Below are positions 51,280 through 62,706 of a stretch of 64,000 nucleotides of DNA, one piece after another. This stretch comes from Coriobacteriia bacterium. GTDB lineage: Bacteria > Actinomycetota > Coriobacteriia > Anaerosomatales > PALSA-660. Position numbers and translations under genes: made by a program. Below the pieces are notes generated by a model. It saw nothing but the letters and a program-made list of their open reading frames with translations, was not told the DNA's origin and did not search any database. The stretch covers positions 1 through 64,000 of the forward strand of contig JANYAK010000038.1 of NCBI GenBank assembly GCA_025361335.1. Reading direction: 5' to 3'. Positions within the stretch are counted from its first letter, which is position 1. Each line of letters begins with the position of its first letter.

Positions 51280-51354
51280 GCGACCTCTTCTCGTTGGGGC
51301 GGCTCGCCCAGCGATGGTATCACCCGCGTGGACTCACCAAGGCGCCGCGCCACC

Positions 51355-53745
<2,391 letters not shown>

Positions 53746-53855
53746 CGGCGGCTTCCCTCGGCTTTGCGGTACTCTGCTGTCTGTGTGTTCGATATAGTAC
53801 CCCGTCGCCCCTGCGCGCTCTCGACGCTGGGGGCCGTCCCCCTCGGAAGTCCGCC

Positions 53856-55766
53856 GTGCCGAGCCCCATCACCACACGCAACCCTGTCGTCTCCCTCGCG
53901 ATCGCCGCGTCGCTCGCGGTATGTCTGCTGACCGCCTCGTCCGCCTCGGGCGCTCCGGCACCGGGGGGCGCGCCCCTCGTCACCATGGCGCACGCGGGCG
54001 TGCAGTCGACGGCGAGCACCGGTCTGGACGTCAGCGTCTCCGTGACACTGCGGCGCCCCGCCTCCCGATTGGGCATCCGCCTGCGAGTCTTGTCGGCGGA
54101 CGGGTCGATCCTGATCCAGGAGAACCAGACCCGAGGGCGCCTCGACGCCGCGACCTATGTGCTGGGCTTCACTCGCCAGCTGAGGGCCAAGGAGCTGCGG
54201 GAGGGGCGCGACCGTCTGGAGGTCCAGGTGACGGTTCCCGGGCAGCCTTCGGTCAGCGTCACCGAGCCGCTCTACGTTGCCGACCCGTCTCGGGCACCGA
54301 TCCGGCTCGCGGTCGTCGTGCGAGCGACCGAAGCCCCGGCCACCGATCCCGACGGGAAGCGATCGGCTGAGACGACGGAGGCCGCGTCCCTGCGGGCCGA
54401 GGCGGGGGCGCTGATGCGAGCGAGCGCCGCAGCCCCCGAGTATCGGCTCACGTTCGCGCTCCCCCCGTTCCTTCTCGACCAATGGGGTCTGGCCGGCACC
54501 GGGATACCGACCGGCCTGCCCCTGCTGCGCATCCCGTACGCCGACCCCGATGTGTCAGGCCTGGAGGCCATCGGCGCACTCGGCGATCTTGGCAGCCAGC
54601 TGGAGCGCACGTCCCTCGCGACGAGCGACACGCCCGCCTCTCGCGTCAGCACCGGGGCCGTGGTGGCGGGCGACAGTGTGTCCATGCGCGTGGCGCGGAC
54701 CTTGAGCTCACATGGGATCGCCTACGCGCTCGTGTCTCCCGATGCGGTCTCCGCCACCGCGTCGGGACGCGAGACCACCGCCACCCCCGGCGTCCATGCG
54801 GTGATGGATACCACCCTGACGGCCCTGGTGATCGACTCCAGGGTCACCTCGTTGCTGACCGCCGCGTCGACGGACCCCTTGGGGGACATCGTGGGGCTGT
54901 TGGACCACCTCTTCAGTCGTCTCACGGCCAAGACCACGAAGGGCCAACCCTCGGTGGCTGTCATAACGCTGGGGGCCGGCTCGCCCGCGACGGCCACCGG
55001 CCTGGAAGCCGCGCTGGCCGCGCTGTCGCGCGTCCCGTGGGTGCGGCTGACCGGCGCGGCCGAGGCCGCGGCCATGACGAGAACCGATACCGTCTCCCTG
55101 CCGTCCCGGTCGCGCACCGGACCCCCCGCCCCCGCCGGATACTGGGACGCCGTTTCCAAGGCGCGGTCGGGGATGCTCGCCCTTCGCGCCGCCACGGGCG
55201 CCGGCGATACCGATGTGCTCGCCTCCGCGAACGACGTGATGTTCGCGGAGAGCAGGTCCTGGGCGGGGGGCGACGGTGGCTGGGCGCTCGCCGACCGGGG
55301 ACTGGCGTTCGCGGCGTCAGCCACGAAGCGGGCCTCCTCGGTGCTCTCAGCCGTGTCGCTCGCCGTCCCCGCCGTGACCTTGTCCGGCAACTCCGGCAAG
55401 GTGCCCGTGAGTGTCACGAACCGGTCGGAGAAGGAGCTGCGTCTGTCGCTGCACGTGCGTTCGGCGTCCGTGCTGCTGCCCGGCGGGCCTCGGATCGACG
55501 TCGTCGTCCGCCCGGGCGAGAACATCCTGTCCGTGCCGGTCGATCTGCGAGAAGCGCTCAAGGGTAGCCTGCTGCTCGACCTGTATGCGGGCGCGTCACC
55601 CATCGCCTCGACGACGTGCGTGGTGCGCGCGTCCTACATAGACAGGCTCGGCATGCTCGGCGGTGTGGTACTGGTCTTGCTGATACTGCTCTGGTTCGTG
55701 CGCACACGAGGGAGTGCCGCCGCCCGGCTTCGCGGTGATCCTGAGCCCGGCACGGACCGTCCCTAA
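53856..55766 (+). CDS. Secreted/membrane-anchored protein, DUF6049-like
   Basis: N-terminal signal peptide, one C-terminal TM ([20 protein letters not shown]); [25 protein letters not shown]. Family assignment tentative. Confidence 0.6.
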   Translation: MPSPITTRNPVVSLAIAASLAVCLLTASSASGAPAPGGAPLVTMAHAGVQSTASTGLDVSVSVTLRRPASRLGIRLRVLSADGSILIQENQTRGRLDAATYVLGFTRQLRAKELREGRDRLEVQVTVPGQPSVSVTEPLYVADPSRAPIRLAVVVRATEAPATDPDGKRSAETTEAASLRAEAGALMRASAAAPEYRLTFALPPFLLDQWGLAGTGIPTGLPLLRIPYADPDVSGLEAIGALGDLGSQLERTSLATSDTPASRVSTGAVVAGDSVSMRVARTLSSHGIAYALVSPDAVSATASGRETTATPGVHAVMDTTLTALVIDSRVTSLLTAASTDPLGDIVGLLDHLFSRLTAKTTKGQPSVAVITLGAGSPATATGLEAALAALSRVPWVRLTGAAEAAAMTRTDTVSLPSRSRTGPPAPAGYWDAVSKARSGMLALRAATGAGDTDVLASANDVMFAESRSWAGGDGGWALADRGLAFAASATKRASSVLSAVSLAVPAVTLSGNSGKVPVSVTNRSEKELRLSLHVRSASVLLPGGPRIDVVVRPGENILSVPVDLREALKGSLLLDLYAGASPIASTTCVVRASYIDRLGMLGGVVLVLLILLWFVRTRGSAAARLRGDPEPGTDRP

Positions 55767-55794
55767 ACAGCGGGAGGCCGCATTGGGCAAGTGG

Positions 55795-56145
55795 ATGGTA
55801 CGAGCGGCGTTGCTGCTTCTTCTCGCGACGGTCGTGAACGACGGCGGACGATACCTCGCCGCCCTCTACCGGATAGACGACGTGACCCGGAACATGGCGT
55901 TCGCCGCCGCTGTGATGGCGAAGGGTCGGCCTGGAGCCGACACCGGCTGGCCCGCCGTCGCCACACTCGCGCAGGATAGCGGCGTCGAGGTGACCGGCTA
56001 TCGGCAGACGGGGAACACCGTGGTCGTGACGACCCGCGCGCAGGTTCCCGGGACGTGGCTGGCCGGCCCCATCCTCGCGTGGGTCACCCACCAGCCGACG
56101 CAGGCGCCGCTCACCATCACCCAAGAAGCGAGTTCCAAGTCCTAG
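55795..56145 (+). CDS. Small secreted hypothetical protein
   Basis: MVRAALLLLLATVVNDGGRYLAALYRIDDVTRNMAFAAAVMAKG... Confidence 0.5.
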   Translation: MVRAALLLLLATVVNDGGRYLAALYRIDDVTRNMAFAAAVMAKGRPGADTGWPAVATLAQDSGVEVTGYRQTGNTVVVTTRAQVPGTWLAGPILAWVTHQPTQAPLTITQEASSKS

Positions 56146-56170
56146 CGAGCGGGCCAAGCGGTATACACTT

Positions 56171-57346
56171 GTGAAGCGCCGCGGCGAGATCCCTCCCGCT
56201 GGCGCTCCGAATCTGAACGAAACGAGGCCCTTCGTGCGCACCGTCGTACTGGACACGAACGTGTTGCTGTCCAACCCGGACGCCATCGCCGACTTCCCCG
56301 ATGCGGAAGTCATCATCCCCGACACGGTCCTGTCGGAGATAGACAAGCTCAAGACCGCGCGCGTCGATGCGGAACTGAAGTTCAAGGGACGACAGATCAG
56401 CCGCCTCCTGTTCGATCTGTCCGAGAAGGGCGCGCTGCAAGACGGCGTCGATCTTCCCACGGGGGGCCGCCTGCGCGTGGTGTCGCTGCGCAACGAGGGC
56501 AGCTTCCCCGAAGGCCTGAGCCCACGCAACGCCGACGACCGCATCCTTGCCATAGCCATCCAGTCGTGCGCGGAGGGATGTGATCGGCTCACCCTCGTCA
56601 CGAACGATCTCAACATGCTGCTCAAAGCGCAGACCTACGGCGTGGAGGTCGAGCGGATCGAGGGCGTCGACAGTTTCACCCGGCGGTTCATCGTGCGGCC
56701 GTTCCAACGCTACCGGATCCCGCTCACGATCCTCGCGGTCGCCCTCGCGGTGTTCGCCGCGATCATCTACCTCGTGACGTTCAGCCCGTTCGCCCTCGGC
56801 CGCCAGACCGGGGGCGTCGGCTCCCTGCCGACCGAGTTCGTCGATCAGCTGTCCGTCGACCAGCAGCAGGTCCTGACGTACCTGTACAAGCTGGAGGCCA
56901 ACCCCTCCGACCTCGCGACGACCCGGGCCCTGGCGATCCTCTACGACAGCATGTCGCAGCAGAACATCACCTACCTCCCCTACGCCATCAACCAGTACGA
57001 GGCATCCCTCAAGCTGGCGCCGGACGACCCCGACCTTCGCACCGACCTCGCGACCGCATACTACCGAGCGGGTAAGGCTGACCCGGCCATGAAGGAGATC
57101 TCGCAGGTCCTTCGCAAGAATCCGAGCCACATCAACGCGAACTTCAACCTGGGGATCTTCTACCTCAACGCGAAGCCCAAGCAGTACCAGAAAGCGGCGA
57201 ACCAGTTCAGCCGGGTCATCCGGCTCACCGAGAACAGTCCCAGCATGATAGACACCCTCAGCCGCGCCCGGTCGATGCTCGACAGCGTCGTCAAAGACGC
57301 CGCTGCCGCCGGGGATCCGATCTCGCTCAACGGAGGGACCCTGTGA
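56171..57346 (+). CDS. PIN-domain / transmembrane / TPR fusion protein
   Basis: VVLDTNVLLSNPDAIADFPDAEVIIPDTVLSEIDKLK...NADDRILAIAIQ...LVTNDLNM (PIN acidic residues), TM PLTILAVALAVFAAIIYLV, then TPR repeats (INQYEASLKLAPDDPDLRTDLATAYYRAGK...). Confidence 0.85.
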   Translation: MKRRGEIPPAGAPNLNETRPFVRTVVLDTNVLLSNPDAIADFPDAEVIIPDTVLSEIDKLKTARVDAELKFKGRQISRLLFDLSEKGALQDGVDLPTGGRLRVVSLRNEGSFPEGLSPRNADDRILAIAIQSCAEGCDRLTLVTNDLNMLLKAQTYGVEVERIEGVDSFTRRFIVRPFQRYRIPLTILAVALAVFAAIIYLVTFSPFALGRQTGGVGSLPTEFVDQLSVDQQQVLTYLYKLEANPSDLATTRALAILYDSMSQQNITYLPYAINQYEASLKLAPDDPDLRTDLATAYYRAGKADPAMKEISQVLRKNPSHINANFNLGIFYLNAKPKQYQKAANQFSRVIRLTENSPSMIDTLSRARSMLDSVVKDAAAAGDPISLNGGTL

Positions 57347-58284
57347 CCGACGTCCTCGACATCGCCATCATCGGCGGAGGCCCGGCCGGATTGGCGGCCG
57401 CGCTCTACGGCGCGCGCGGCCGTGCGACGACGGTGGTCTTCGAGAGTTCCATGCCGGGCGGGCAGATCATCACCACCGACTGGATCGAGAACTATCCGGG
57501 CATGCCGGAGGGGCTCAACGGGTCGCGCATCGGTGAGCTCATGCACGCCCACGCCGAGAAGTTCGGCGCGCAGTTCCGCACGTTCGCCAAGGTCGAGTCC
57601 ATCCGGGCGCAGGATGGCGGCTTCGTCCTCACCTGCGATGACGGCGAGGAGTACCGCGCCCGCACGACGATCCTGGCGACCGGGGCGATCCCGGTCAGGC
57701 TGGGCATCCCGGGTGAGGCGGAGTACACGGGCCGAGGTGTCTCGTGGTGCGCCACGTGCGACGGCGCGCTGTTCCGGGGCAAGGAAGTCGCGGTGCTTGG
57801 CGGAGGGGACGCTGCCGTCGAGGAGGCGCTGTTCCTCACCCGATTCGCCGAGCGGGTCCATCTGATCCACCGCCGCGACGAGCTGCGGGCGGCCAAGTGC
57901 ATCCAGGAGAGGTGCTTCGCCAACGACAAGGTGGAGATGCACTGGAGCCGCTTGCCCGTCGAGATCATTGGGCATGAGGGGAGAGTCACCGGCGTGCGGC
58001 TGCAGTCCACGAAGGACGAGGCGGAGGAGGTACTCCCGGTGCAGGGCGTGTTCGAGTTCATCGGCGTCCATCCCGTGAGCGAGCTCGTGAGCGGACTGGC
58101 CGATCTCGCACCGGGCGGATGGGTGAAGGTCGACGGGTCCTGCATGACCTCGGCGCCGGGACTGTTCGCCGCCGGCGACGTGACCGACACGCCGCTCAAG
58201 CAGGTCGTCACCGCGGCCGGGCAGGGCGCGACCGCCGCGTTCGAAGCGATGCGTTTCGTCGATACCGGTGTCTGTACGTTGTAG
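57343..58284 (+). CDS. trxB: Thioredoxin reductase
   Basis: [50 protein letters not shown]. Confidence 0.95.
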   Translation: MTDVLDIAIIGGGPAGLAAALYGARGRATTVVFESSMPGGQIITTDWIENYPGMPEGLNGSRIGELMHAHAEKFGAQFRTFAKVESIRAQDGGFVLTCDDGEEYRARTTILATGAIPVRLGIPGEAEYTGRGVSWCATCDGALFRGKEVAVLGGGDAAVEEALFLTRFAERVHLIHRRDELRAAKCIQERCFANDKVEMHWSRLPVEIIGHEGRVTGVRLQSTKDEAEEVLPVQGVFEFIGVHPVSELVSGLADLAPGGWVKVDGSCMTSAPGLFAAGDVTDTPLKQVVTAAGQGATAAFEAMRFVDTGVCTL

Positions 58285-58331
58285 AATGCGTTGGCGCGCA
58301 GGCGATTGCGCACCCGATGAGAGGGGCTCTC

Positions 58332-58661
58332 GTGAGCGAGAATCTGGTCCATATCACGGATGACGGCTTCGAGGAGTCGGTCACACGCAGCAGCCTGCCG
58401 GTCGTTCTGGACTTCTGGGCGCCCTGGTGCGGGCCGTGCCGGATGATGGAGCCCGTGCTCGACGAGCTCGCCTCCGAGTACGCGGGCAAGGTGGTCGTCG
58501 GCAAGCTCAACGTCGACGAGAATCCCAAGACCGCCATGGCCTACGACATCCTGTCCATCCCGACCTTGCTGGTGTTCTCCGGCGGCGCGGTCGTCAAGAA
58601 GCTGGTGGGCGCGATGCCCAAGAAGCGGCTTGTCGAGGAACTCGCTCCTTGGGTCGGATAG
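58332..58661 (+). CDS. trxA: Thioredoxin
   Basis: [27 protein letters not shown]...[16 protein letters not shown] 58332 or ATG 58317. Confidence 0.94.
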   Translation: MSENLVHITDDGFEESVTRSSLPVVLDFWAPWCGPCRMMEPVLDELASEYAGKVVVGKLNVDENPKTAMAYDILSIPTLLVFSGGAVVKKLVGAMPKKRLVEELAPWVG

Positions 58662-58691
58662 TCCCTGACACCACCGGCGAAAGGCGCTGCC

Positions 58692-58937
58692 ATGTGTGAG
58701 AGCGGCATCAATGCGGAGCAGCTGCGGGTCTCCATCGGCCACACAGAGGAGGCCATCGGGATGGCGCAGAAGTGGCTTGAGGATCTGCACCACCTCGCGG
58801 ACCACGGGAAGCAGCATGACGCGAGTGCTCAGCTGGCACAGGTGACCGTCATGTTGGGCGAAGCACGGGTGAAGCTCGAGAAGGCCGCCGACGCGCTCGG
58901 CGGGGGCAGCCCGGACGTGACGGTCGAGCTGGTCTGA
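58692..58937 (+). CDS. Small hypothetical helical protein
   Basis: MCESGINAEQLRVSIGHTEEAIGMAQKWLEDLHHLADHGKQHD... Confidence 0.55.
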   Translation: MCESGINAEQLRVSIGHTEEAIGMAQKWLEDLHHLADHGKQHDASAQLAQVTVMLGEARVKLEKAADALGGGSPDVTVELV

Positions 58938-58966
58938 GCGCCCCGCTCACGGCGACACTGACGAAC

Positions 58967-59005
58967 ACACGCCCGGCCACCCCTTGACGGGGAGGCCGGG
59001 CGTGT
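58967..59005 (+). terminator. Strong hairpin between trx cluster and nikR
   Basis: acacgcccggcc...ggccgggcgtgt, 12-bp perfect arms. Confidence 0.65.
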
Positions 59006-59029
59006 TACATTCTTGCCGTTTCGTGTTAC
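59001..59029 (+). promoter_or_regulatory. Direct repeat CGTGTTAC with 21-bp centre spacing upstream of nikR
   Basis: CGTGTTAC at 59001-59008 and 59022-59029; first copy overlaps the hairpin arm. Confidence 0.4.
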
Positions 59030-59048
59030 GCAACGGCGGGAGTGGCCA

Positions 59049-59468
59049 GTGGGCAACCTTGTGCGGTTCAGCGTGGCGATGGATGAGGCGCTGCTCGACC
59101 GGTTCGACGGGATGGTCGCCCGCCGCGGGAGTGCGGTGAACCGTTCAGAGGCGGTCAGAGACCTCGTCCGCAGGGCGCTCGTCGAGGCCGAATGGGAAGC
59201 GTCCGACCAAGAGATCGTCGGGACGATCACGATGGTGTTCGACCACCACGCCACCGACCTGTCCGACAAGCTCGACTCCCTTCAGCACGCGCACCACGAA
59301 CGGATCATCTCGTCGATGCATGTGCATCTGGACGCGCACAACTGCCTGGAAGTCATCGTGGTGAGGGGGACGAGCGCGGAGGTGCGCTCGATCGCCGACG
59401 CCCTTCTGGGGACCAAGGGCGTCAAACACGGGAAACTCGTGCCCACCACCACCGGACGCCACCTCTAG
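59049..59468 (+). CDS. nikR: Nickel-responsive regulator NikR
   Basis: [41 protein letters not shown] (RHH) ... [51 protein letters not shown]. Confidence 0.94.
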   Translation: MGNLVRFSVAMDEALLDRFDGMVARRGSAVNRSEAVRDLVRRALVEAEWEASDQEIVGTITMVFDHHATDLSDKLDSLQHAHHERIISSMHVHLDAHNCLEVIVVRGTSAEVRSIADALLGTKGVKHGKLVPTTTGRHL

Positions 59469-59482
59469 GGAGCACGAGCGGA

Positions 59483-60415
59483 TTGCACATCCCCGACGGC
59501 ATGCTGGACGCGAAGACGATGGCGGGTACCTGGGCCGTGGCGGCGACGGGTCTCGGCATCGGCGTGCGGGCGGTGCGCACACGGATGACCGACGGCCGCT
59601 TGGTGCTCATGGCCGTGCTGGCCGCGCTCGTGTTCGCGCTGCAGATGCTCAACTTCCCGGTCGCCGGAGGCACCTCGGGCCATTTCGCGGGGGGAGCGCT
59701 CGCCGCGGTCCTGCTGGGGCCGTGGCCGGCGATGATCGTCATGTCGGCCGTCTTGGTGGTGCAGGCCTTCTTCTTCGCGGATGGGGGCGTCATCTCACTT
59801 GGCGCGAACATCGTGAACATGGCGGTGGTCGCGCCTCTCGTCGGATGGTGGGTCTACAGCCTGGCGGTGCGGATCAGCGACACACGGAGCGCCCGCATGG
59901 CTGGGGCGTTCGTCGCCGCCTGGGCCGCGTGCGTGGCCGCCGCGCTCGCGGCGGCGCTCATGCTGTGGGCGTCGGGCGCCGCACCGCTCCTCTTCCTCGC
60001 CGGAGCGATGACGTTCTGGCACGCGCTCATCGGAGTCGGGGAGGGTCTGGTCACCGCGGGGCTCGTGGGATATGTGTTCCGCCTGCGGCCCGACCTGATG
60101 CGTGCCGACACGGAGATCCTGCGGCCGCGGGGGCTCGCGCTCTCGCTGGGCGCGGTCGCTGTGGCGGCCACCGGCCTCTCCCTCCTCGCCTCACGGGCAC
60201 CGGATGGCCTGGAGACCGTCGCGGGGACCCTCCCGTCGCTCGGCGGCGCGGGCACCGCGTCGAAGCTCAGCCCGATGGCCGGCTACATCGTCCCCGGTAT
60301 CGCGAACGAGGCGCTGGTGGGCGTCCTCGCCGGACTCGTCGGCCTGATCATCACCAGCGTCGCCGTGTACTTGGGGTTGCGCTCGCTCCGCTCGCGAAGA
60401 GCGGCCCGGGGATGA
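59483..60415 (+). CDS. ECF nickel/cobalt transporter CbiM/NikM with fused CbiN/NikN-like domain
   Basis: TTG at 59483 gives M-H-I-P-D-G-M-L-D; LGPWPAMIVMSAVLVVQAFFFADGG; C-terminal SRAPDGLETVAG. Confidence 0.9.
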   Translation: MHIPDGMLDAKTMAGTWAVAATGLGIGVRAVRTRMTDGRLVLMAVLAALVFALQMLNFPVAGGTSGHFAGGALAAVLLGPWPAMIVMSAVLVVQAFFFADGGVISLGANIVNMAVVAPLVGWWVYSLAVRISDTRSARMAGAFVAAWAACVAAALAAALMLWASGAAPLLFLAGAMTFWHALIGVGEGLVTAGLVGYVFRLRPDLMRADTEILRPRGLALSLGAVAVAATGLSLLASRAPDGLETVAGTLPSLGGAGTASKLSPMAGYIVPGIANEALVGVLAGLVGLIITSVAVYLGLRSLRSRRAARG

Positions 60416-61311
60416 GTGCGGATATCCGCCCCGGCGACGGGGCTCCCACCGCCACCCCGCCCGCGCCGGGCCTCCACCGCGACGCGCACGAGCACAACGG
60501 CGAGGTCCATCGTCACGTCCACCACCACCCCGAGAGGGCGGGACCGGGACACGATCACGGCCACGGGCAGGGGCTCGAGAGGCTCACATACCTTGTCTCT
60601 CCGATCCACGACCTGGACCCGAGGGCGAAGATCGTCGGCGCGATCGTGCTCATCCTCGCGATCGTCCTGTCCCCGCCGATGCGGGCGGCCGAGTTCATCG
60701 GGCTGTGGGCCCTCCTGCTGTCCGCGGCGGCGATCGGGCGCCTGCCGCTGCGCTGGGTGCTTGCGCGCGCGGCGGTGGTCCTTCCCGTGGCCGGCACGAT
60801 CGCGCTGTTCGCTCCGCTCGCCCGCGGCGGCTCGCTTTCGGTCGGGGGGGTCGCCGGCGCCTATGCGGGTGGCGGCTGGGTAGCGGCGTGGGCGATACTC
60901 TCGAAGGCCTTCCTCGCGGTGACCGTCACGGTCGTGCTCTCGGGGACAACGCCGACGTCGAAGATCATCCGCGGGCTCGAGTCCTTGCGGGTGCCCGACG
61001 TCTTCATCGCCCTGTTCTCCTTCCTCTACCGCTACACCGACGTCTTCCGCGCACAGCTGCGATCCCTGCGCACGGCGCTCGAGAGCCGCGCCCCTTCGAT
61101 GCCGCGGGTCCGGCGCTGGAGGCTGTACGGCAATCTGGCGGGCAACCTGTTCCTGCGCGCGTATGACCGCGGCGAGCGCATCCACCAGGCCATGCTGTGT
61201 CGCGGGTTCAGCGGCAGCCTCCCCACCGCCGACACGCTCGGCCTGTCCGCCGCGGACGCGCTCCTGATGCTGGTGGTCCTACTGGCCGCCGCGGCCGTCG
61301 CGCTCTACTGA
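60412..61311 (+). CDS. ECF transporter T component CbiQ/NikQ with His-rich N-terminal extension
   Basis: ATG 60412 overlaps cbiM stop; LHRDAHEHNGEVHRHVHHHPERAGPGHDHGHG then CbiQ domain (SPIHDLDPRAKIVGAIVLILAIVL...). Confidence 0.9.
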   Translation: MSADIRPGDGAPTATPPAPGLHRDAHEHNGEVHRHVHHHPERAGPGHDHGHGQGLERLTYLVSPIHDLDPRAKIVGAIVLILAIVLSPPMRAAEFIGLWALLLSAAAIGRLPLRWVLARAAVVLPVAGTIALFAPLARGGSLSVGGVAGAYAGGGWVAAWAILSKAFLAVTVTVVLSGTTPTSKIIRGLESLRVPDVFIALFSFLYRYTDVFRAQLRSLRTALESRAPSMPRVRRWRLYGNLAGNLFLRAYDRGERIHQAMLCRGFSGSLPTADTLGLSAADALLMLVVLLAAAAVALY

Positions 61312-61324
61312 AGAGAGGTCCACC

Positions 61325-62059
61325 GTGCCGAGTGCAGCCCTCGAGCTTCGAGCCGTGCGTTACAGCTACCCTGACGGGACCGTCGCCCTCTCGGGGATCG
61401 ACCTCGTCGTCGGCGAGGGAGAGTCCGTGGCGCTGCTCGGACCGAACGGGGCCGGCAAGTCGACTCTGCTGCTGCACCTCAACGGAATCCTGCGACCCGC
61501 GGAAGGCGCCGTGAGTATCGGAGGCGTGCGTCTGGAGGAGGGGACCCTGCGCGTCGTGCGAGCGCGGGTGGGCATGGTGTTCCAGGATCCGGACGACCAG
61601 CTGTTCATGACGACGCTGTACGACGACGTGGCGTTCGGTCCTCTCAACATGGGCCTCGCTCGCGACGACGTCGATGCGCGGGTCCACGAGGCTCTCCACG
61701 CGGTCGGTCTGGCGGAGTCGGCGTCCCGTCCCGCACAGCATCTGAGTTTCGGCCAGCGCAAGCGCGCCGCCTTGGCCACCGTGCTCTCGATGCGTCCCGG
61801 GTTGTTGGTGCTCGACGAGCCGACCTCCAACCTGGACCCGAGGGCGCGGCGGGAGATGATCGCCCTTTTGGACGCGCTCCCCGCGACAAAGATCCTCGCC
61901 ACGCACGACATGGACTGTGCGGCATCCCTGTGCCGTCGTGCGGCCGTCATCGACGGGGGTCGTATCGTGGCCGACGGGCCGTCGTCCGAGATCATGCGCG
62001 ATGCGGTCCTTCTGGAGGCGCATGGTCTCGAGCGACCGACTGCTACACTCGCGTCATGA
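61325..62059 (+). CDS. ECF transporter ATPase CbiO/NikO
   Basis: LLGPNGAGKSTLLLHLNGILRPAEG...VGMVFQDPDDQLFMTTLYDDVAFGPLNMGL...LDEPTSNLDP. Confidence 0.94.
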   Translation: MPSAALELRAVRYSYPDGTVALSGIDLVVGEGESVALLGPNGAGKSTLLLHLNGILRPAEGAVSIGGVRLEEGTLRVVRARVGMVFQDPDDQLFMTTLYDDVAFGPLNMGLARDDVDARVHEALHAVGLAESASRPAQHLSFGQRKRAALATVLSMRPGLLVLDEPTSNLDPRARREMIALLDALPATKILATHDMDCAASLCRRAAVIDGGRIVADGPSSEIMRDAVLLEAHGLERPTATLAS

Positions 62060-62706
62060 AGAAGTCCCAGCGGCCCATTCCCGCACAGAACTACGTACCG
62101 GCGGCGAACGCCCCCTCCTTCTGGGAATGCCCGGGGTGCGGCTTCCTGAGCAGCGACGTGATGCTCGCGGACGCGGCGACGCCGTGCTCCCGGTGCGGCG
62201 CCTCCGGGGTAGAGCGTCGCGTCTTCCCCAACGAGCGTCTGCGCCACCTTGACGAGCGCATCCGCGCCTACCACTCGGAGTCCGAGTCCGAGATCGTCGT
62301 GATCCTGGGCGCCACCTTCCTGGAGACACTGCTCGAGGACCTCCTCGACCGCATCATGAGCGCTCATGGGGCCGACGTCGCCGTCCGCTCGATGGTCCTG
62401 GACAACGTGCGGGCCGTCGGGCAGCGGATCGGGAGGCTGTTCCCGCAACTGACCGCCGAGGAGTTCGAGGCGGCAGCCCTGGAACTGGGCTTCCGTGACT
62501 TCCCGAAGCGCTGGCGGCGCATCAGAGAGGCACGCAATGCGTTCATCCACGACACGCCGTATCGGGAGGCCCCGGGAGGGCTCGACGAGTCGACCGCCCT
62601 GCGGACCATGGAACTGATCGACCAGTCGTATCTGCTGTTCGTCTCGATGAACAACCGGTTCGTGGCCGACGGCCACCGCGGCCTGGGACCCGTGCGCAGG
62701 CCATGA
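62056..62706 (+). CDS. Zn-ribbon plus HEPN-like helical domain protein
   Basis: CPGCGF...CSRCGAS at N-terminus; helical C-terminus with RIREARNAFIHDTPY (R-N-x3-H). ATGA overlap with cbiO, 4-nt overlap with hypF. Confidence 0.6.
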   Translation: MKKSQRPIPAQNYVPAANAPSFWECPGCGFLSSDVMLADAATPCSRCGASGVERRVFPNERLRHLDERIRAYHSESESEIVVILGATFLETLLEDLLDRIMSAHGADVAVRSMVLDNVRAVGQRIGRLFPQLTAEEFEAAALELGFRDFPKRWRRIREARNAFIHDTPYREAPGGLDESTALRTMELIDQSYLLFVSMNNRFVADGHRGLGPVRRP

